Of a stretch of 64,000 bases of DNA, positions 18,232 through 27,284 are shown piece by piece. The notes beneath the pieces are model-generated. The model saw only the letters and a program-made list of their open reading frames with translations. It did no database searches and was not told the origin of the DNA. Origin of the DNA: Noviherbaspirillum autotrophicum (GTDB lineage Bacteria > Pseudomonadota > Gammaproteobacteria > Burkholderiales > Burkholderiaceae_D); NCBI RefSeq assembly GCF_000818395.1, contig NZ_JWJG01000028.1, positions 4,976,615-5,040,614 on the forward strand, in the 5' to 3' direction. How positions within the stretch are numbered: position 1 is the first letter of the stretch; every line of letters starts with the position of its first letter. A program made the position numbers and the translations under genes.

Positions 18232-18318
18232 TCACCCCCCTGGATTTTGCCGAAATCATCAGGCTAACTCGCCTCCGCGCGCCATTTGGCTACGGTTGCA
18301 CCACGAGACGAAGGAACG

Positions 18319-21189
18319 CTAAGTCGCCGAAGCGCTAGGCGCGATCAGCGCAGCCGCCGTCGCGTCTGGTTTCACTAACTTGACCAGATCGGTCGCGGCA
18401 GTGCCGGCATACGGCAGGTAGCGCTTCACCCATGCCACACGTTCCGGCCCGGCAAGGATCTGCGGCGACTGCTGCAGCGCCGCGATCGCGACACGCAGAT
18501 ACCCCAACGGGCAACTACGCAGCAGGTTCGCCAGGCCGCCGATCTCGGGCGGGTCGTCTGCCTGCAACAACTGCACCGCGCTCCCGGGCGCCCAGAGCCA
18601 CAATAGCCGGGCTGCTTCCCCTCCTGCGGAACTAGACAGAAACAGCGGAAAATCCTCCACCACATCCGGACCGAAGTGCTCGAATAGCAACCAGCTCGGA
18701 AGCGGGCCCGCCGCGGCTTTCAGGTTCGGGTAGTCATCGTCCGGGCGCGCAGCCAGCCAGGCAAGCAGCGCACGCTTGATTGACGCCGGCAGTTCCTTGG
18801 GACACTTCACGAGAAAAATGCACTGTTCCGTCGTAAGATCGTCGACAGCGCGTGCAGCCGTGTGCTTCACTTCCTGCGCTACCCAATCGAGCAGCTCCGA
18901 CCGACCTTCGGCGACGTAATTCCACCGCCGTTGCCCATACCGACTCAGCGCGCCGTGCTTGTCGCCCTGCTGGTGCGCCACCAGCTTTGGCCACCAGCGA
19001 CACGCTACCTCTCGCCGCATCTCGGGGCTCAGCGCCGGCGACCGCACCGATGCTAAAACAGCATGTTCCTGCCAGCGTTTACCGACGATGCTCGCCCAAT
19101 GTCTGGCACTATCACGTACCTCTCCCTCGACGGGTGCACGAAGCCACGCGGCGCTATAGGTCAGCATCGTCGGATTGTCAGGCGGGAGTTCCTTGCTGGC
19201 TGCCAGGCAAAGATCCAGCACGCTGACGAAGTCGCGCCAGACAGGCGCGGCTTGCCCGGTGTATTGCCGCTCATTCTCTGCCAGACAGTCAACCAGCCAC
19301 TGTGGTGTCGCCGACGGCTGCAGAGTGCATATTGGCCGGTCCAGGTCAGATGTGGCCTCCTTGCGAGGCAGGCCACTCCACCACGGGAAAAGTCCGGTGG
19401 CAGGCACCGCAGGTCTGGCGGGCGTCAAACTCCACGCCCAGCAGGCGGAAATCCATTCCAAGCGCGTCGCCGGTGTATCGACCGCGCGTGTCCACGGCCA
19501 TGCCGGTTGTCGCGGATTGGTGTGATCTAGATGTGCCAGCACGACATCGACGACGCCCTTCCACTGGACGGCCAACGCTTCGCCTGCTCCGTCCCGAAGC
19601 GCCTTGTTGGGATCGATGCGGCGCCGTGCAATCTGGCGCCCAACCGCAACAAACAGTGCCTCGGCTGCCGCCAACGTCAGGGTTTGATCGGCATCGGCGC
19701 GGATTCCCGCTGTAACGCGTTGCGCTACGGTGGTGAGCTCTTCGATGCTGAGCTGCTCTAGCGCGTTGTCGAGCAGCGCGCGCCGTTGTGCGTCGAAAGC
19801 GCCTTGCGCCCACTCCGCCAGCGGTCCCGCAACGAGCATCTTGCGCAGTTCGACGCGGAAGAGCAATTTGGCGATGAGAGGATGGCGAAAGTCGTCGCGG
19901 GTGAGGTCCGCCGCTGCCGCTCCCTTCGAATCCGGACCATCCTCCAAGTCATCTTCATCGACAGCGATCGGCACGCATTCCTGGGCGGCGGGCCACTCCC
20001 AGGGGGTATCGAAGTCAGCCCAGCGCGCGACCAGAACGCGCCGCATTCTTTCGCGCTGCGCGGCCGCGAGGTCCGGCCCGCCGTCAATATCCCTGTTACA
20101 CGCCGCATCCGCCCTGAGCAGGTCCCACGGTATTCCGTTGCCGACGTGCATCACATGACACAACTCCAGCACGTCGCTTGTCTGTGTGAAAATGCTCTCG
20201 CCAGGATCGATCTCGTTCAAGCGCGTCTTAATTGCATGCGCGGTCACCGGCCTGCTGCCCTTCACTCTCGCAAGCGCCCAGTCGATCACCTGATTCCGCC
20301 AGTCGGCTTCCAGCCGCCAGATCCAGTACCGGATCTGGCCCAACACGCCAGCGATACGGGCCATTTCCGCCAGCCACGCCTCACTCTCGGCGGCAAGCTC
20401 GCCCCCTACCGGATCCTGGCCGGCGAGCGAGCCTGGCGCGCCTGAGTTCCGCCCTTCCCGCGGGTCGGGCAACGGGTGGCGCGCCACCACCAACAGCGGT
20501 GCATGGCCTCGTGATGAGAAGAGCTGGTCGACGTCGAATGCGGTGGCTGGCGCCGACAGCTCGATAATCAGCGGCGCCGGATCCTGCAGAAGCGCCTGGT
20601 CGTCCCGCATTCCCTTGGCTACCGATGCCCAGCGCAGCGGTGGCTGCCGCCAAGCGGAGGCCAGCCGATTCAGTATCAGCTTAAACTCCAGCACGTCCGG
20701 CACATGCAGCCAGTCCATCGGCCGGTCGTCAAAGGCGCGCGAACGGGCGGCCATCCAGCAATCGAGAGTCTGCCGTACACCGTAGCGCGTCAGTTGCTCG
20801 CCCGCGCCCGGGCCTTGTACATGCTGCGCCGTGCCGATGGCCCAGGGCGCGTCTCCCGCGGCAAAGTTAACTGGAGGCAGCGCGGGGAATGCGGGAAACA
20901 AAAAGGTGGCCGGATCCTTGCGGTGAATGCCAAGCGCCGCCAAGTCCGGCAGGCCAAGGAAACCCCGCAGTGTCTCGGCCGCCGCGAGGTGAGCATCCCA
21001 CCAGTCTGGCTTGCCGCGATCCAGGTCGCTCAAGTAGGCTGCGAGCGAATCGGTCTTCAGCAACCCTTCGCCTCTGCGCTGTTTTAGGAACGCATCCGGA
21101 TTTAATTCTTTCAACTTGTCCGCGAGCTCTGGATAACCATGCTCGCATGAACTTCTGAATTTGGCGTTATCGGCAATCGGTTTGCCCAT
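18319..21189 (-). CDS. Large orphan protein (956 aa) of unknown function
   Basis: Start ATG 21189 is chosen because AGGAGGGGAGCGGC precedes it; an upstream frame extension to 21255 lacks a ribosome site. Soluble, Ala/Leu/Trp-rich, helical. The N-terminal 100 residues (DSLAAYLSDLDRGKPDWWDA) look like a small helical domain. A glycine-rich stretch HVQGPGAGEQLT near residue 130 resembles a P-loop that has lost its Lys. PLIIELSAPA and APLLVVARHP further on could be degenerate Walker B and sensor strands. The C-terminal 400 residues look like helical repeats. This would fit a STAND-like or defence-type scaffold, but that is inference; no family was recognised. High GC and codon use are like the surroundings. 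Confidence 0.6.
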   Translation of the reverse strand: MGKPIADNAKFRSSCEHGYPELADKLKELNPDAFLKQRRGEGLLKTDSLAAYLSDLDRGKPDWWDAHLAAAETLRGFLGLPDLAALGIHRKDPATFLFPAFPALPPVNFAAGDAPWAIGTAQHVQGPGAGEQLTRYGVRQTLDCWMAARSRAFDDRPMDWLHVPDVLEFKLILNRLASAWRQPPLRWASVAKGMRDDQALLQDPAPLIIELSAPATAFDVDQLFSSRGHAPLLVVARHPLPDPREGRNSGAPGSLAGQDPVGGELAAESEAWLAEMARIAGVLGQIRYWIWRLEADWRNQVIDWALARVKGSRPVTAHAIKTRLNEIDPGESIFTQTSDVLELCHVMHVGNGIPWDLLRADAACNRDIDGGPDLAAAQRERMRRVLVARWADFDTPWEWPAAQECVPIAVDEDDLEDGPDSKGAAAADLTRDDFRHPLIAKLLFRVELRKMLVAGPLAEWAQGAFDAQRRALLDNALEQLSIEELTTVAQRVTAGIRADADQTLTLAAAEALFVAVGRQIARRRIDPNKALRDGAGEALAVQWKGVVDVVLAHLDHTNPRQPAWPWTRAVDTPATRLEWISACWAWSLTPARPAVPATGLFPWWSGLPRKEATSDLDRPICTLQPSATPQWLVDCLAENERQYTGQAAPVWRDFVSVLDLCLAASKELPPDNPTMLTYSAAWLRAPVEGEVRDSARHWASIVGKRWQEHAVLASVRSPALSPEMRREVACRWWPKLVAHQQGDKHGALSRYGQRRWNYVAEGRSELLDWVAQEVKHTAARAVDDLTTEQCIFLVKCPKELPASIKRALLAWLAARPDDDYPNLKAAAGPLPSWLLFEHFGPDVVEDFPLFLSSSAGGEAARLLWLWAPGSAVQLLQADDPPEIGGLANLLRSCPLGYLRVAIAALQQSPQILAGPERVAWVKRYLPYAGTAATDLVKLVKPDATAAALIAPSASAT

Positions 21190-21447
21190 GCCGCTCCCCT
21201 CCTGATTGTGGGTGATACCTGCGATCGAGCGCCGGTACCGGCGCGAGCATGCCATCCAAGTCTACGCCAATTGGCACAAACTGGCACGATATTCCCGACG
21301 TAACGGACGGCGTGTACAGTGAATACAAAGCAGTGCCATACGGAATGTGGCGCTTCGCTCGCCGCCTGCGCGCGTTGTCGGTCTTGCCATAACTGAACCG
21401 GTTTGGGCGCCGCCAGCCGTCGCGCCCCGACAGACAGGAGAACAATT

Positions 21448-21846
21448 ATGCTTCGTCACCATCCAGCCCTCACCGCCGCGCAAGCCACCCGCCTGGCACG
21501 CGGCTGTTACTGTCAAATTCGTTTGCGCTGCGCGCTGCTCGGCTTTTTGCTCTGCTTGACGGTGGCGCTGGCATTTCTGGACTCGGTCCACCTCGCGTTT
21601 GCCTTTGCTGCCGCTGCCGGCTTGCCGCTCGGCGTTGCCGTGCTCGTCCCCGCTCTCGGCATGCTGACCCTAAAACTGCTCGAGTCGGGCTACGGCTGCG
21701 ACATTGCCCGCCGCGCACGGCAATGGGCGCGCGATGCCGCCGCCGGCGATGTGTTCGACCTGGCAGCCATCCAGCGCGAATCCGCTGCCGACCTCCTGCA
21801 GGCGATCCGTCCGCGCGGCTCCATCCCGCAGGGAGAAAACCGATGA
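21448..21846 (+). CDS. Small membrane protein of unknown function
   Basis: 132 aa with two strong hydrophobic segments (CALLGFLLCLTVALAFLD and FAFAAAAGLPLGVAVLVPAL) and a charged C-terminal tail. CAGGAG stands seven bases before ATG 21448. First gene of a tight plus-strand series; its stop overlaps the next start by four bases. Confidence 0.6.
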   Translation: MLRHHPALTAAQATRLARGCYCQIRLRCALLGFLLCLTVALAFLDSVHLAFAFAAAAGLPLGVAVLVPALGMLTLKLLESGYGCDIARRARQWARDAAAGDVFDLAAIQRESAADLLQAIRPRGSIPQGENR

Positions 21847-22214
21847 AGTTCCGCTTCGAGCACCGTAACTGGATTGAGTACCGGGCCCTGCCTGGCCTGG
21901 TCGAGGTGGACTACCATTTTGCCCCGCACGACTCGTTCGGCGCGTTCCACGAGAACGTTCGACATGGACGCGAGCGCACGCTCGCCGCGCTCGCGAACGC
22001 GCAGCGCGCCGGCGCGCGCTACGTGCTTTTCACTCACGGACGCTCGACCTCCGGACCGGGGCGCACGTCGATGCGTTCGGTCGTGCGCGGTGTCATGCGC
22101 AGCAAGGAGGCGACGCCATTCATTGTGCGCGCGGATTGCATCCAACACCCTTTCGTTTTTTTGGCGGCCATCCACCCCTTGCCACCGTCCAATGGAGACA
22201 CCCATGAAAGTTGA
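21843..22214 (+). CDS. Orphan protein with a THGRST motif, Smr-like in look
   Basis: 123 aa. The text FAPHDSFGAFHENVRHGRER, then ARYVLFTHGRSTSGPGR and MRSKEATPFIVRADCIQH matches a family that I have seen in genomic islands. The HGxST-containing strand after a helix resembles small MutS-related (Smr) folds, but the fit is loose. It overlaps both neighbours (ATGA at the start, 11 bases at the end), so it belongs to one translational unit. Confidence 0.55.
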   Translation: MKFRFEHRNWIEYRALPGLVEVDYHFAPHDSFGAFHENVRHGRERTLAALANAQRAGARYVLFTHGRSTSGPGRTSMRSVVRGVMRSKEATPFIVRADCIQHPFVFLAAIHPLPPSNGDTHES

Positions 22215-22518
22215 CTTATACGACAGCGACAAACGCCCAGACTTTTATCTGCTGGTGCGCCATGGTGCTCCGACTGCGCCGTTGATCGACGACGTCCGCA
22301 CCGGCGTCGCGCTCATGGCGCCGCTCGAACTTCGCGTCAGCGGTATCTCGCTCGACGCGCTGGTGGACTTGGAGCTTGCCGGCCGGCTTGGCCGCATGAT
22401 CGCCGCGTACGGGGGCGCGTTGCTGCGAAAAATTAAATTACTGGAATCCGTACCGGAAGGGCGACGGATGGATGAGGTCCGGCCGCCCACCCACCGCCCG
22501 CCCGCAGACAACCACTGA
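22204..22518 (+). CDS. Small orphan protein
   Basis: 104 aa beginning MKVDLYDSDKRPDFYLLVRH, mixed alpha/beta, with a Pro/His-rich end. Overlaps the preceding gene by 11 bases. No motif recognised. Translational coupling to the upstream gene is likely. Confidence 0.5.
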   Translation: MKVDLYDSDKRPDFYLLVRHGAPTAPLIDDVRTGVALMAPLELRVSGISLDALVDLELAGRLGRMIAAYGGALLRKIKLLESVPEGRRMDEVRPPTHRPPADNH

Positions 22519-22648
22519 ACAGCGGCAAGTCATCATGTTGCGCTTGGCCCGAGGGCCGGCGCGCCGCATCAAAGACCATTTTGCCGCGCTCCGGCGTCAC
22601 GGCGCGGCGTTTCTGTGATCAACGACGCAGCTTTTTATGGAGTCCGAT

Positions 22649-23014
22649 ATGTTTTTCCTTAACGAAACCCGCAACCAGCGTTTTGACGGCCATATCAACG
22701 TGACCGTCGGCGATCAGATGCATACCTTGGAGGCCGACCGGTTCGAGCTGGTCGAAGGCGACACCCGCCACATCGGCGATGGCGACCAGCTGTATTCGGA
22801 GTTGTGGAAAGCCACGCCCGAGGAGCCTGAAGAACCCGGTACCAGCGCCGCATTCGACAGCGTCCATGTGACGATTACCCGCCTCAACGACGGCCCCTAT
22901 GAGTTTGCCGGTCCGGCCGAAGTCATCGGCGCTCCCGCGCGCGAGGTCGAAGTCGCGGACGAACTGGAACTGCTGCCGCCCGACGAGCAAGGACCGGGCG
23001 TGGACCCGTACTAG
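22649..23014 (+). CDS. Acidic small orphan protein
   Basis: 121 aa, strongly acidic, probably beta-rich (FFLNETRNQRFDGHINVTVG). The start at 22649 is preferred because GGAG lies six bases upstream; an ATG at 22637 overlaps that site. The C-terminus ends DEQGPGVDPY. No family recognised. Confidence 0.5.
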   Translation: MFFLNETRNQRFDGHINVTVGDQMHTLEADRFELVEGDTRHIGDGDQLYSELWKATPEEPEEPGTSAAFDSVHVTITRLNDGPYEFAGPAEVIGAPAREVEVADELELLPPDEQGPGVDPY

Positions 23015-23117
23015 CGACAAGCACGGACGTTGGCCGCGCTGCAGCGTCGCCAGGCAACGGCCTGGTGAGCGGCCCGGGCGCGGTAGAATGTTGGCCCCGG
23101 TCCCCGCTGGCATTGTC

Positions 23118-23498
23118 ATGTCACCCGAAAAAACGCAGCATCTCTTCGACAGCTTCCCACGCCTGTATCGCGGCAGGGAGCTGTCCGCGAGCGCATCGTT
23201 GATGGCGCAGGGCTTCGAATGCGAGGACGGATGGTTTGCACTGATCTGCACGCTCAGTTCACGTCTGGAAGACATCGCGCACGCGGAGGGGCGACAGCCC
23301 CAATCCGACGACTGGCCGGAAGCACTGCAGGTGAAGGAGAAATTGGGCCGCCTGCGTTTTTACACGCGCCACACCTCGCCGACAATGCACGCGGCGATCG
23401 CCGACACTCAGGCCTTGTCCGAAACAACATGCGAGGTCTGCGGTCAATCTAACGCCCGCCAGGTCGGCAACCGCACCCGCTGCGGCCGCCATGCCTGA
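23118..23498 (+). CDS. Small protein with C-terminal Cys motif
   Basis: 126 aa. FDSFPRLYRG, FECEDGWFALI, VKEKLGRLRFY and CEVCGQSNARQVGNRTRCG are in the same order as in a widespread family of small uncharacterised proteins (usual pattern: GFECGDGW, then VKEKFGGLRFY, then CEVCG). The Cys residues could bind zinc. Position in the same-strand series before the Sir2 gene suggests co-expression. Confidence 0.55.
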   Translation: MSPEKTQHLFDSFPRLYRGRELSASASLMAQGFECEDGWFALICTLSSRLEDIAHAEGRQPQSDDWPEALQVKEKLGRLRFYTRHTSPTMHAAIADTQALSETTCEVCGQSNARQVGNRTRCGRHA

Positions 23499-23606
23499 CC
23501 AACATCAACACGCTACGCGCGGCGCGGCGCCCTTCGGTTCGGCGACATATATTGACGCCGTCACCCGCGATACTCGGGGCTTTCCTACCGATCAAGGAGC
23601 TCGCCA

Positions 23607-24419
23607 ATGAACGACATCCAAAAAGCCGCCTGGCTGATTGAACAGGCGGACAGCTTGCTGATTACCGCGGGCGCAGGCATGGGTGTCGATTCCGGGCTGC
23701 CCGATTTCCGGGGCAATCGCGGTTTCTGGCGCGCCTATCCGGCACTCGGCCGCCAGGGACTGAGCTTCGAATCGATGGCCAATCCCGCCACGTTCACCGC
23801 AAACCCTCGCCTTGCATGGGGGTTTTACGGACACCGCCTGCAGCTGTACCGGGATACGGTGCCTCACGCGGGGTTCCGGATGCTGCTCGGCCTGGCCGGA
23901 CGGCTCCCGCACGGCGCATTTGTCTATACCAGCAACGTGGATGGGCAGTTTCAGAAAGCCGGTTTCGACGCCGCCCGCGTGGTCGAATGCCACGGCTCGA
24001 TCCATTACCTGCAGTGCCTGCATACCTGCTCCACGCAGGTATGGCCGGCGGACAAGCTCGTCATCGACGTGGACGAAACCGACTGCCTGTTACGCTCTCC
24101 GCTGCCGCTTTGCGCGCGCTGCCGGCGCCTGGCGCGGCCGAATATCCTGATGTTCAACGACTGGGCATGGCTTTCATCGCGCGCCGATGCCCAACAGTTT
24201 CGGTTTGATCTGTGGCACAAACAGGTCCAGCGCATGATTGTCATCGAACTCGGCGCCGGCATCGACCTGCCTACCATTCGCCGCAAGGGACAAGCGATGC
24301 GGGTGCCAATGATCCGTATCAATCCGACCGACGCGACAGTGCATGGCGCCGACAGCGTCGGCCTGGAAATGGGTGCGCTCGAAGCGCTGACGAAAATCAC
24401 AAACGAGCTGCACTGGTAG
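23607..24419 (+). CDS. Sir2-family (sirtuin) NAD-dependent protein
   Basis: 270 aa. NAD-binding motif GAGMGVDSGLPDFRG at 22-36, TSNVDGQF at 108-115, catalytic His129 in CHGS, and a four-Cys zinc site C137-x3-C141 and C169-xx-C172. In place of the usual RPxxVxFGE it has RPNILMFND, and ELGAGIDLPTIRR replaces the usual GTSLxVxP strand, so it belongs to a divergent branch. Known members remove acyl groups from lysines or consume NAD; some Sir2 proteins act in anti-phage defence. Last gene of the plus-strand series. ATCAAGGAGCTCGCC precedes the ATG. Converges on the WYL regulator gene. Confidence 0.85.
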   Translation: MNDIQKAAWLIEQADSLLITAGAGMGVDSGLPDFRGNRGFWRAYPALGRQGLSFESMANPATFTANPRLAWGFYGHRLQLYRDTVPHAGFRMLLGLAGRLPHGAFVYTSNVDGQFQKAGFDAARVVECHGSIHYLQCLHTCSTQVWPADKLVIDVDETDCLLRSPLPLCARCRRLARPNILMFNDWAWLSSRADAQQFRFDLWHKQVQRMIVIELGAGIDLPTIRRKGQAMRVPMIRINPTDATVHGADSVGLEMGALEALTKITNELHW

Positions 24420-24460
24420 CGAATGCGCGCCGCGTTCTCCGATGCCGCCTGGCCGTTTCG

Positions 24461-25600
24461 CTAGCGCCTGTTGCGGCGCAGTGCGACGGCCTGGTCGAGA
24501 AATCCGTCAAGCTTCTCCCGGAGCGCAGGCGGCTCGATCACGTCCACATAGTGCGCGACGCTCTGCAGTAAATTTAGCAACAAGCGGCTGTTGCGCACCG
24601 TTGCGGCGACGTCAAACGACCCATCCGGTCGGTCGCTGATGGTTTGGTCGGCCGCCAGCGGCGCTTCGGTGAAGCGATTGCGGATCCACCGGGTTTCCTC
24701 GCCATGGCGGACATGGAGTTTTAAGGCGAGCATCTCGCCGTCGGACACTTCGCTGACGCCCCGCGCGATCGCGTCGTCCAGTGCGGGTAGCAGCGGCGAC
24801 ACCGGGTCGTGCCGGCGGCGCGCGATCGTATCGATGCGGTCGACCCGAAAAGTCTGCACCGGTTGCGGATCGCACGCGACAAGCTCGTCTTTTACCGCCA
24901 CCAGGTAGTAGAACATGCCCTGGCGCAGCAAACCTATCGGATGCAGCCGATAGGTGCGGACCGTGTCGTTCTTCGCGGCCCGATAGACCATGTCGACCTG
25001 TTCTTCGTGGAACAGCGCATCGCTGATCTCGTGAATATGTGCAAGATCGATTTCCGGCGGAATGCGGCGCGGCCCCTCGGGAATGACGCGGATGCGATCC
25101 TTGAAGCGTGTCGATCCCCGGCGGCCCGGACGAGACAACACGTCCCTGGCCCGGTCGAGGTAATGCAGGAAGGATTGCGCGGCCGACGGCGGCAACAGAT
25201 GCTTGAGCTCCTGGTCAAGCAGCGCCAGCATCGAGGCGTCCTCTTCCGACATCGCGTGAAACAGCAGCGCTTTGCTTTTCGGCGCGTGATACCACAGTGT
25301 TAGCCGGCCGTCTTCATCGTCGGCGTACGCGACCAGCGCGATGCCGAGGTCTTTCCAGATGCGCTCATCCGAGGACATTGCCGCCAGGTCGCGCTCGATG
25401 GTCCGGGTGCTCGCCGCGTAGTCGCTGGCGGCGAGCAAGTCGCGCAGCTCGGCCGCGCTCACCCCTTTGCGGCCGCGTTTTTCAACCGGCAGCAGGCTGA
25501 GGAGCTTCATGCGGCGTCCGAGCGTTTTTTCACTGTCCTTTTTTCCCGCGCGCTTCGGCGCGACGCCGTCGCTGCCCCGTTCTGGTTGACCTTTTGCCAT
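24461..25600 (-). CDS. WYL-domain transcriptional regulator
   Basis: 379 aa. A basic N-terminal tail is followed by a winged helix (VSAAELRDLLAASDY, STRTIERDLAAMSS) at about 45-80. The WYL domain has YRLHPIGLLRQGMFYYLVAV near the middle and a WCX-type C-terminal domain ends at QAVALRRNRR. Such proteins bind nucleic acids or nucleotides and often control defence loci (CapW/BrxR type). Transcribed away from the genes at 25932 onwards; two palindromes lie just upstream of its start and may be its operators. Ends 41 bases from the convergent Sir2 gene. Confidence 0.85.
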   Translation of the reverse strand: MAKGQPERGSDGVAPKRAGKKDSEKTLGRRMKLLSLLPVEKRGRKGVSAAELRDLLAASDYAASTRTIERDLAAMSSDERIWKDLGIALVAYADDEDGRLTLWYHAPKSKALLFHAMSEEDASMLALLDQELKHLLPPSAAQSFLHYLDRARDVLSRPGRRGSTRFKDRIRVIPEGPRRIPPEIDLAHIHEISDALFHEEQVDMVYRAAKNDTVRTYRLHPIGLLRQGMFYYLVAVKDELVACDPQPVQTFRVDRIDTIARRRHDPVSPLLPALDDAIARGVSEVSDGEMLALKLHVRHGEETRWIRNRFTEAPLAADQTISDRPDGSFDVAATVRNSRLLLNLLQSVAHYVDVIEPPALREKLDGFLDQAVALRRNRR

Positions 25601-25612
25601 GATTTACACGTC

Positions 25613-25653
25613 GTATATTGTCGTCAACCGACTATACCATTACCGTACAGTAA
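25613..25653. promoter_or_regulatory. Candidate operators in front of the WYL regulator
   Basis: Two palindromes in tandem: GTATATTGTCG / CGACTATAC (25613-25637, imperfect) and TTACCGTACAGTAA (25640-25653, one mismatch). They lie 13 to 53 bases upstream of the regulator's start, in the place expected for autoregulation or shared control with the plus-strand genes. Confidence 0.5.
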
Positions 25654-25931
25654 AACCTTAACGCGAATCGTGCGCGGATACGCTACCGTCCAAATCGCCC
25701 ATCCGTCGGCAGTCCTGTTCGGTCCACCGTCGGCTTGTTAAGATGCAGAGCTTATTGCTTCTTGACAACCGTTACTCTTGCCGCCGGACTGACCGGACGG
25801 AAGGACGCGGCACTGGATCAGCGCGTGCGCCCGGGCATTGCCGGGCAATTTGGATGTTCGCTGTGCCCCGAGCCGGCGACACAACGTGTGGTCGGGCGCC
25901 CGGAAATCACAACAATCAACAGGAACGCATC

Positions 25932-26618
25932 ATGATGCTGGAAAACGCCCTATTCGACTTTTGTAAAGCGAAGCTTGCCACCGGAACCGGTTGGTACGAC
26001 TGGAAGATTAATTGGGACAAGGTTCCGGCCGGCATAGCAAAAACCCACGGCAACGACTACGAGCAAAACGTGGCGCTTAAGAACGCGCTGAGCGCTGACT
26101 GGCAGGCCGGCGACGCCAGCCGGCGCCGCGATCTGGAACACTATTACATTGCCGTGTGGGGCGGCGTGCGTACCAATAGCCCGGACAAGCTACAGATGTA
26201 TTTTGGTAACACGGACGCCGAGAACATCGCGCTTGGAAAGAGCGGTATCGCCAGCTGGTCGAAGGCGCTGACCGTCCGGGATCCGCGCAAGCACGCTATC
26301 TACGATGCACGCGTCGGCGCCGCACTCAGCGCGCTGCAGATCCGCGACCGCGTCGCACACCCGGTGCGCTTCCCGTTATTGCTTAGTCGGAATACGCTGA
26401 TCGCCAGCAGAAACCCGATGCTCAAACAGTGGGCGGACGAACACCACTGGCCGGCCATCTCGCCGTCCTTCTACAGCGACTACCTCGACCTTTGCCGCAA
26501 AACGACGACCCGCCTGCGCGCGGAAGTACGCGACATCGACGTGCAGATTTACACGGTCGAAATGGTGTTGTTCGCCCATGCCGAAGCGCTGGTCTGGGCG
26601 GCGCTCCCCACCGCCTGA
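25932..26618 (+). CDS. Orphan protein in the WYL-divergent gene run
   Basis: 228 aa, soluble. Notable segments are GWYDWKINWDKVPAG, VWGGVRTNSPDKLQMYFGNT and SWSKALTVRDPRKHAIYDAR, the last a conserved-looking block. AGGAACGCATC precedes ATGATG at 25932. I do not recognise a family. It is the first gene after the WYL promoter region on the opposite strand; 332 bases separate the two starts. Confidence 0.6.
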   Translation: MMLENALFDFCKAKLATGTGWYDWKINWDKVPAGIAKTHGNDYEQNVALKNALSADWQAGDASRRRDLEHYYIAVWGGVRTNSPDKLQMYFGNTDAENIALGKSGIASWSKALTVRDPRKHAIYDARVGAALSALQIRDRVAHPVRFPLLLSRNTLIASRNPMLKQWADEHHWPAISPSFYSDYLDLCRKTTTRLRAEVRDIDVQIYTVEMVLFAHAEALVWAALPTA

Positions 26619-26651
26619 CAGCGCCGAGCGGCCGGTCAGGGGGGCACATTC

Positions 26652-27284
26652 ATGTCGGAGGTGCGCACGAGGCTTGTCCGGCGCCTGCCGCGGCGTCGTA
26701 TTCAACGCGCTTTCCTGCAATGGATGCGCGAATACAACGCGACACTGCCCTTCCCGCTGGTGGTCGTGCGCCGCACGAACAGCACGATCACCTGCCGGTT
26801 AAAGAGCATCACGACCGCCATTGGTATCACTGTCACCCGCGACTTGTGCGTGCAGGTGCAACGTAACGCCGAGCTCTGGGATGTGCTCCTGTGGCTTGAC
26901 TGCGTGCCTCGACGCCAGGCCAACCACTATGTATGCCCGTTCTGCCCGGAAGACGAACGTAACCGTTACGCGAGCCGGGAGTCACTCTGGCGAGCACAGC
27001 TGTTCGATCCGCTGGCACAATGGATGAACCGCCTGGCTGCAGCGAAATGGCTGCTGCTATGCGAGTCCGCCCACGGTGGTTCGACCTGGGCGCGGCTGTC
27101 AGCCGATCCGACGCCACCGCTGCGGCCGGATGCGGTTCAGATCCTGCCTGTCCATACCGTCGACGGCGCACGCGACAAGCGCGAGCTCGGCAGACTGCCC
27201 AGACCGTATCCGCATCCGAACCCGACAACGAGCTTTATTCCCCCTGATGCGAAAGGAGAACCCGATGAAGACCCCAACGCATAG
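26652..27284 (+). CDS. Orphan protein with a CPFC motif
   Basis: 210 aa, basic N-terminal part (RTRLVRRLPRRRIQRAF), a single CxxC (YVCPFCPEDE) and a Pro-rich C-terminal tail. Follows the previous gene by 33 bases and overlaps the next start by 20, so probably one transcript. No recognised domain. Confidence 0.55.
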   Translation: MSEVRTRLVRRLPRRRIQRAFLQWMREYNATLPFPLVVVRRTNSTITCRLKSITTAIGITVTRDLCVQVQRNAELWDVLLWLDCVPRRQANHYVCPFCPEDERNRYASRESLWRAQLFDPLAQWMNRLAAAKWLLLCESAHGGSTWARLSADPTPPLRPDAVQILPVHTVDGARDKRELGRLPRPYPHPNPTTSFIPPDAKGEPDEDPNA

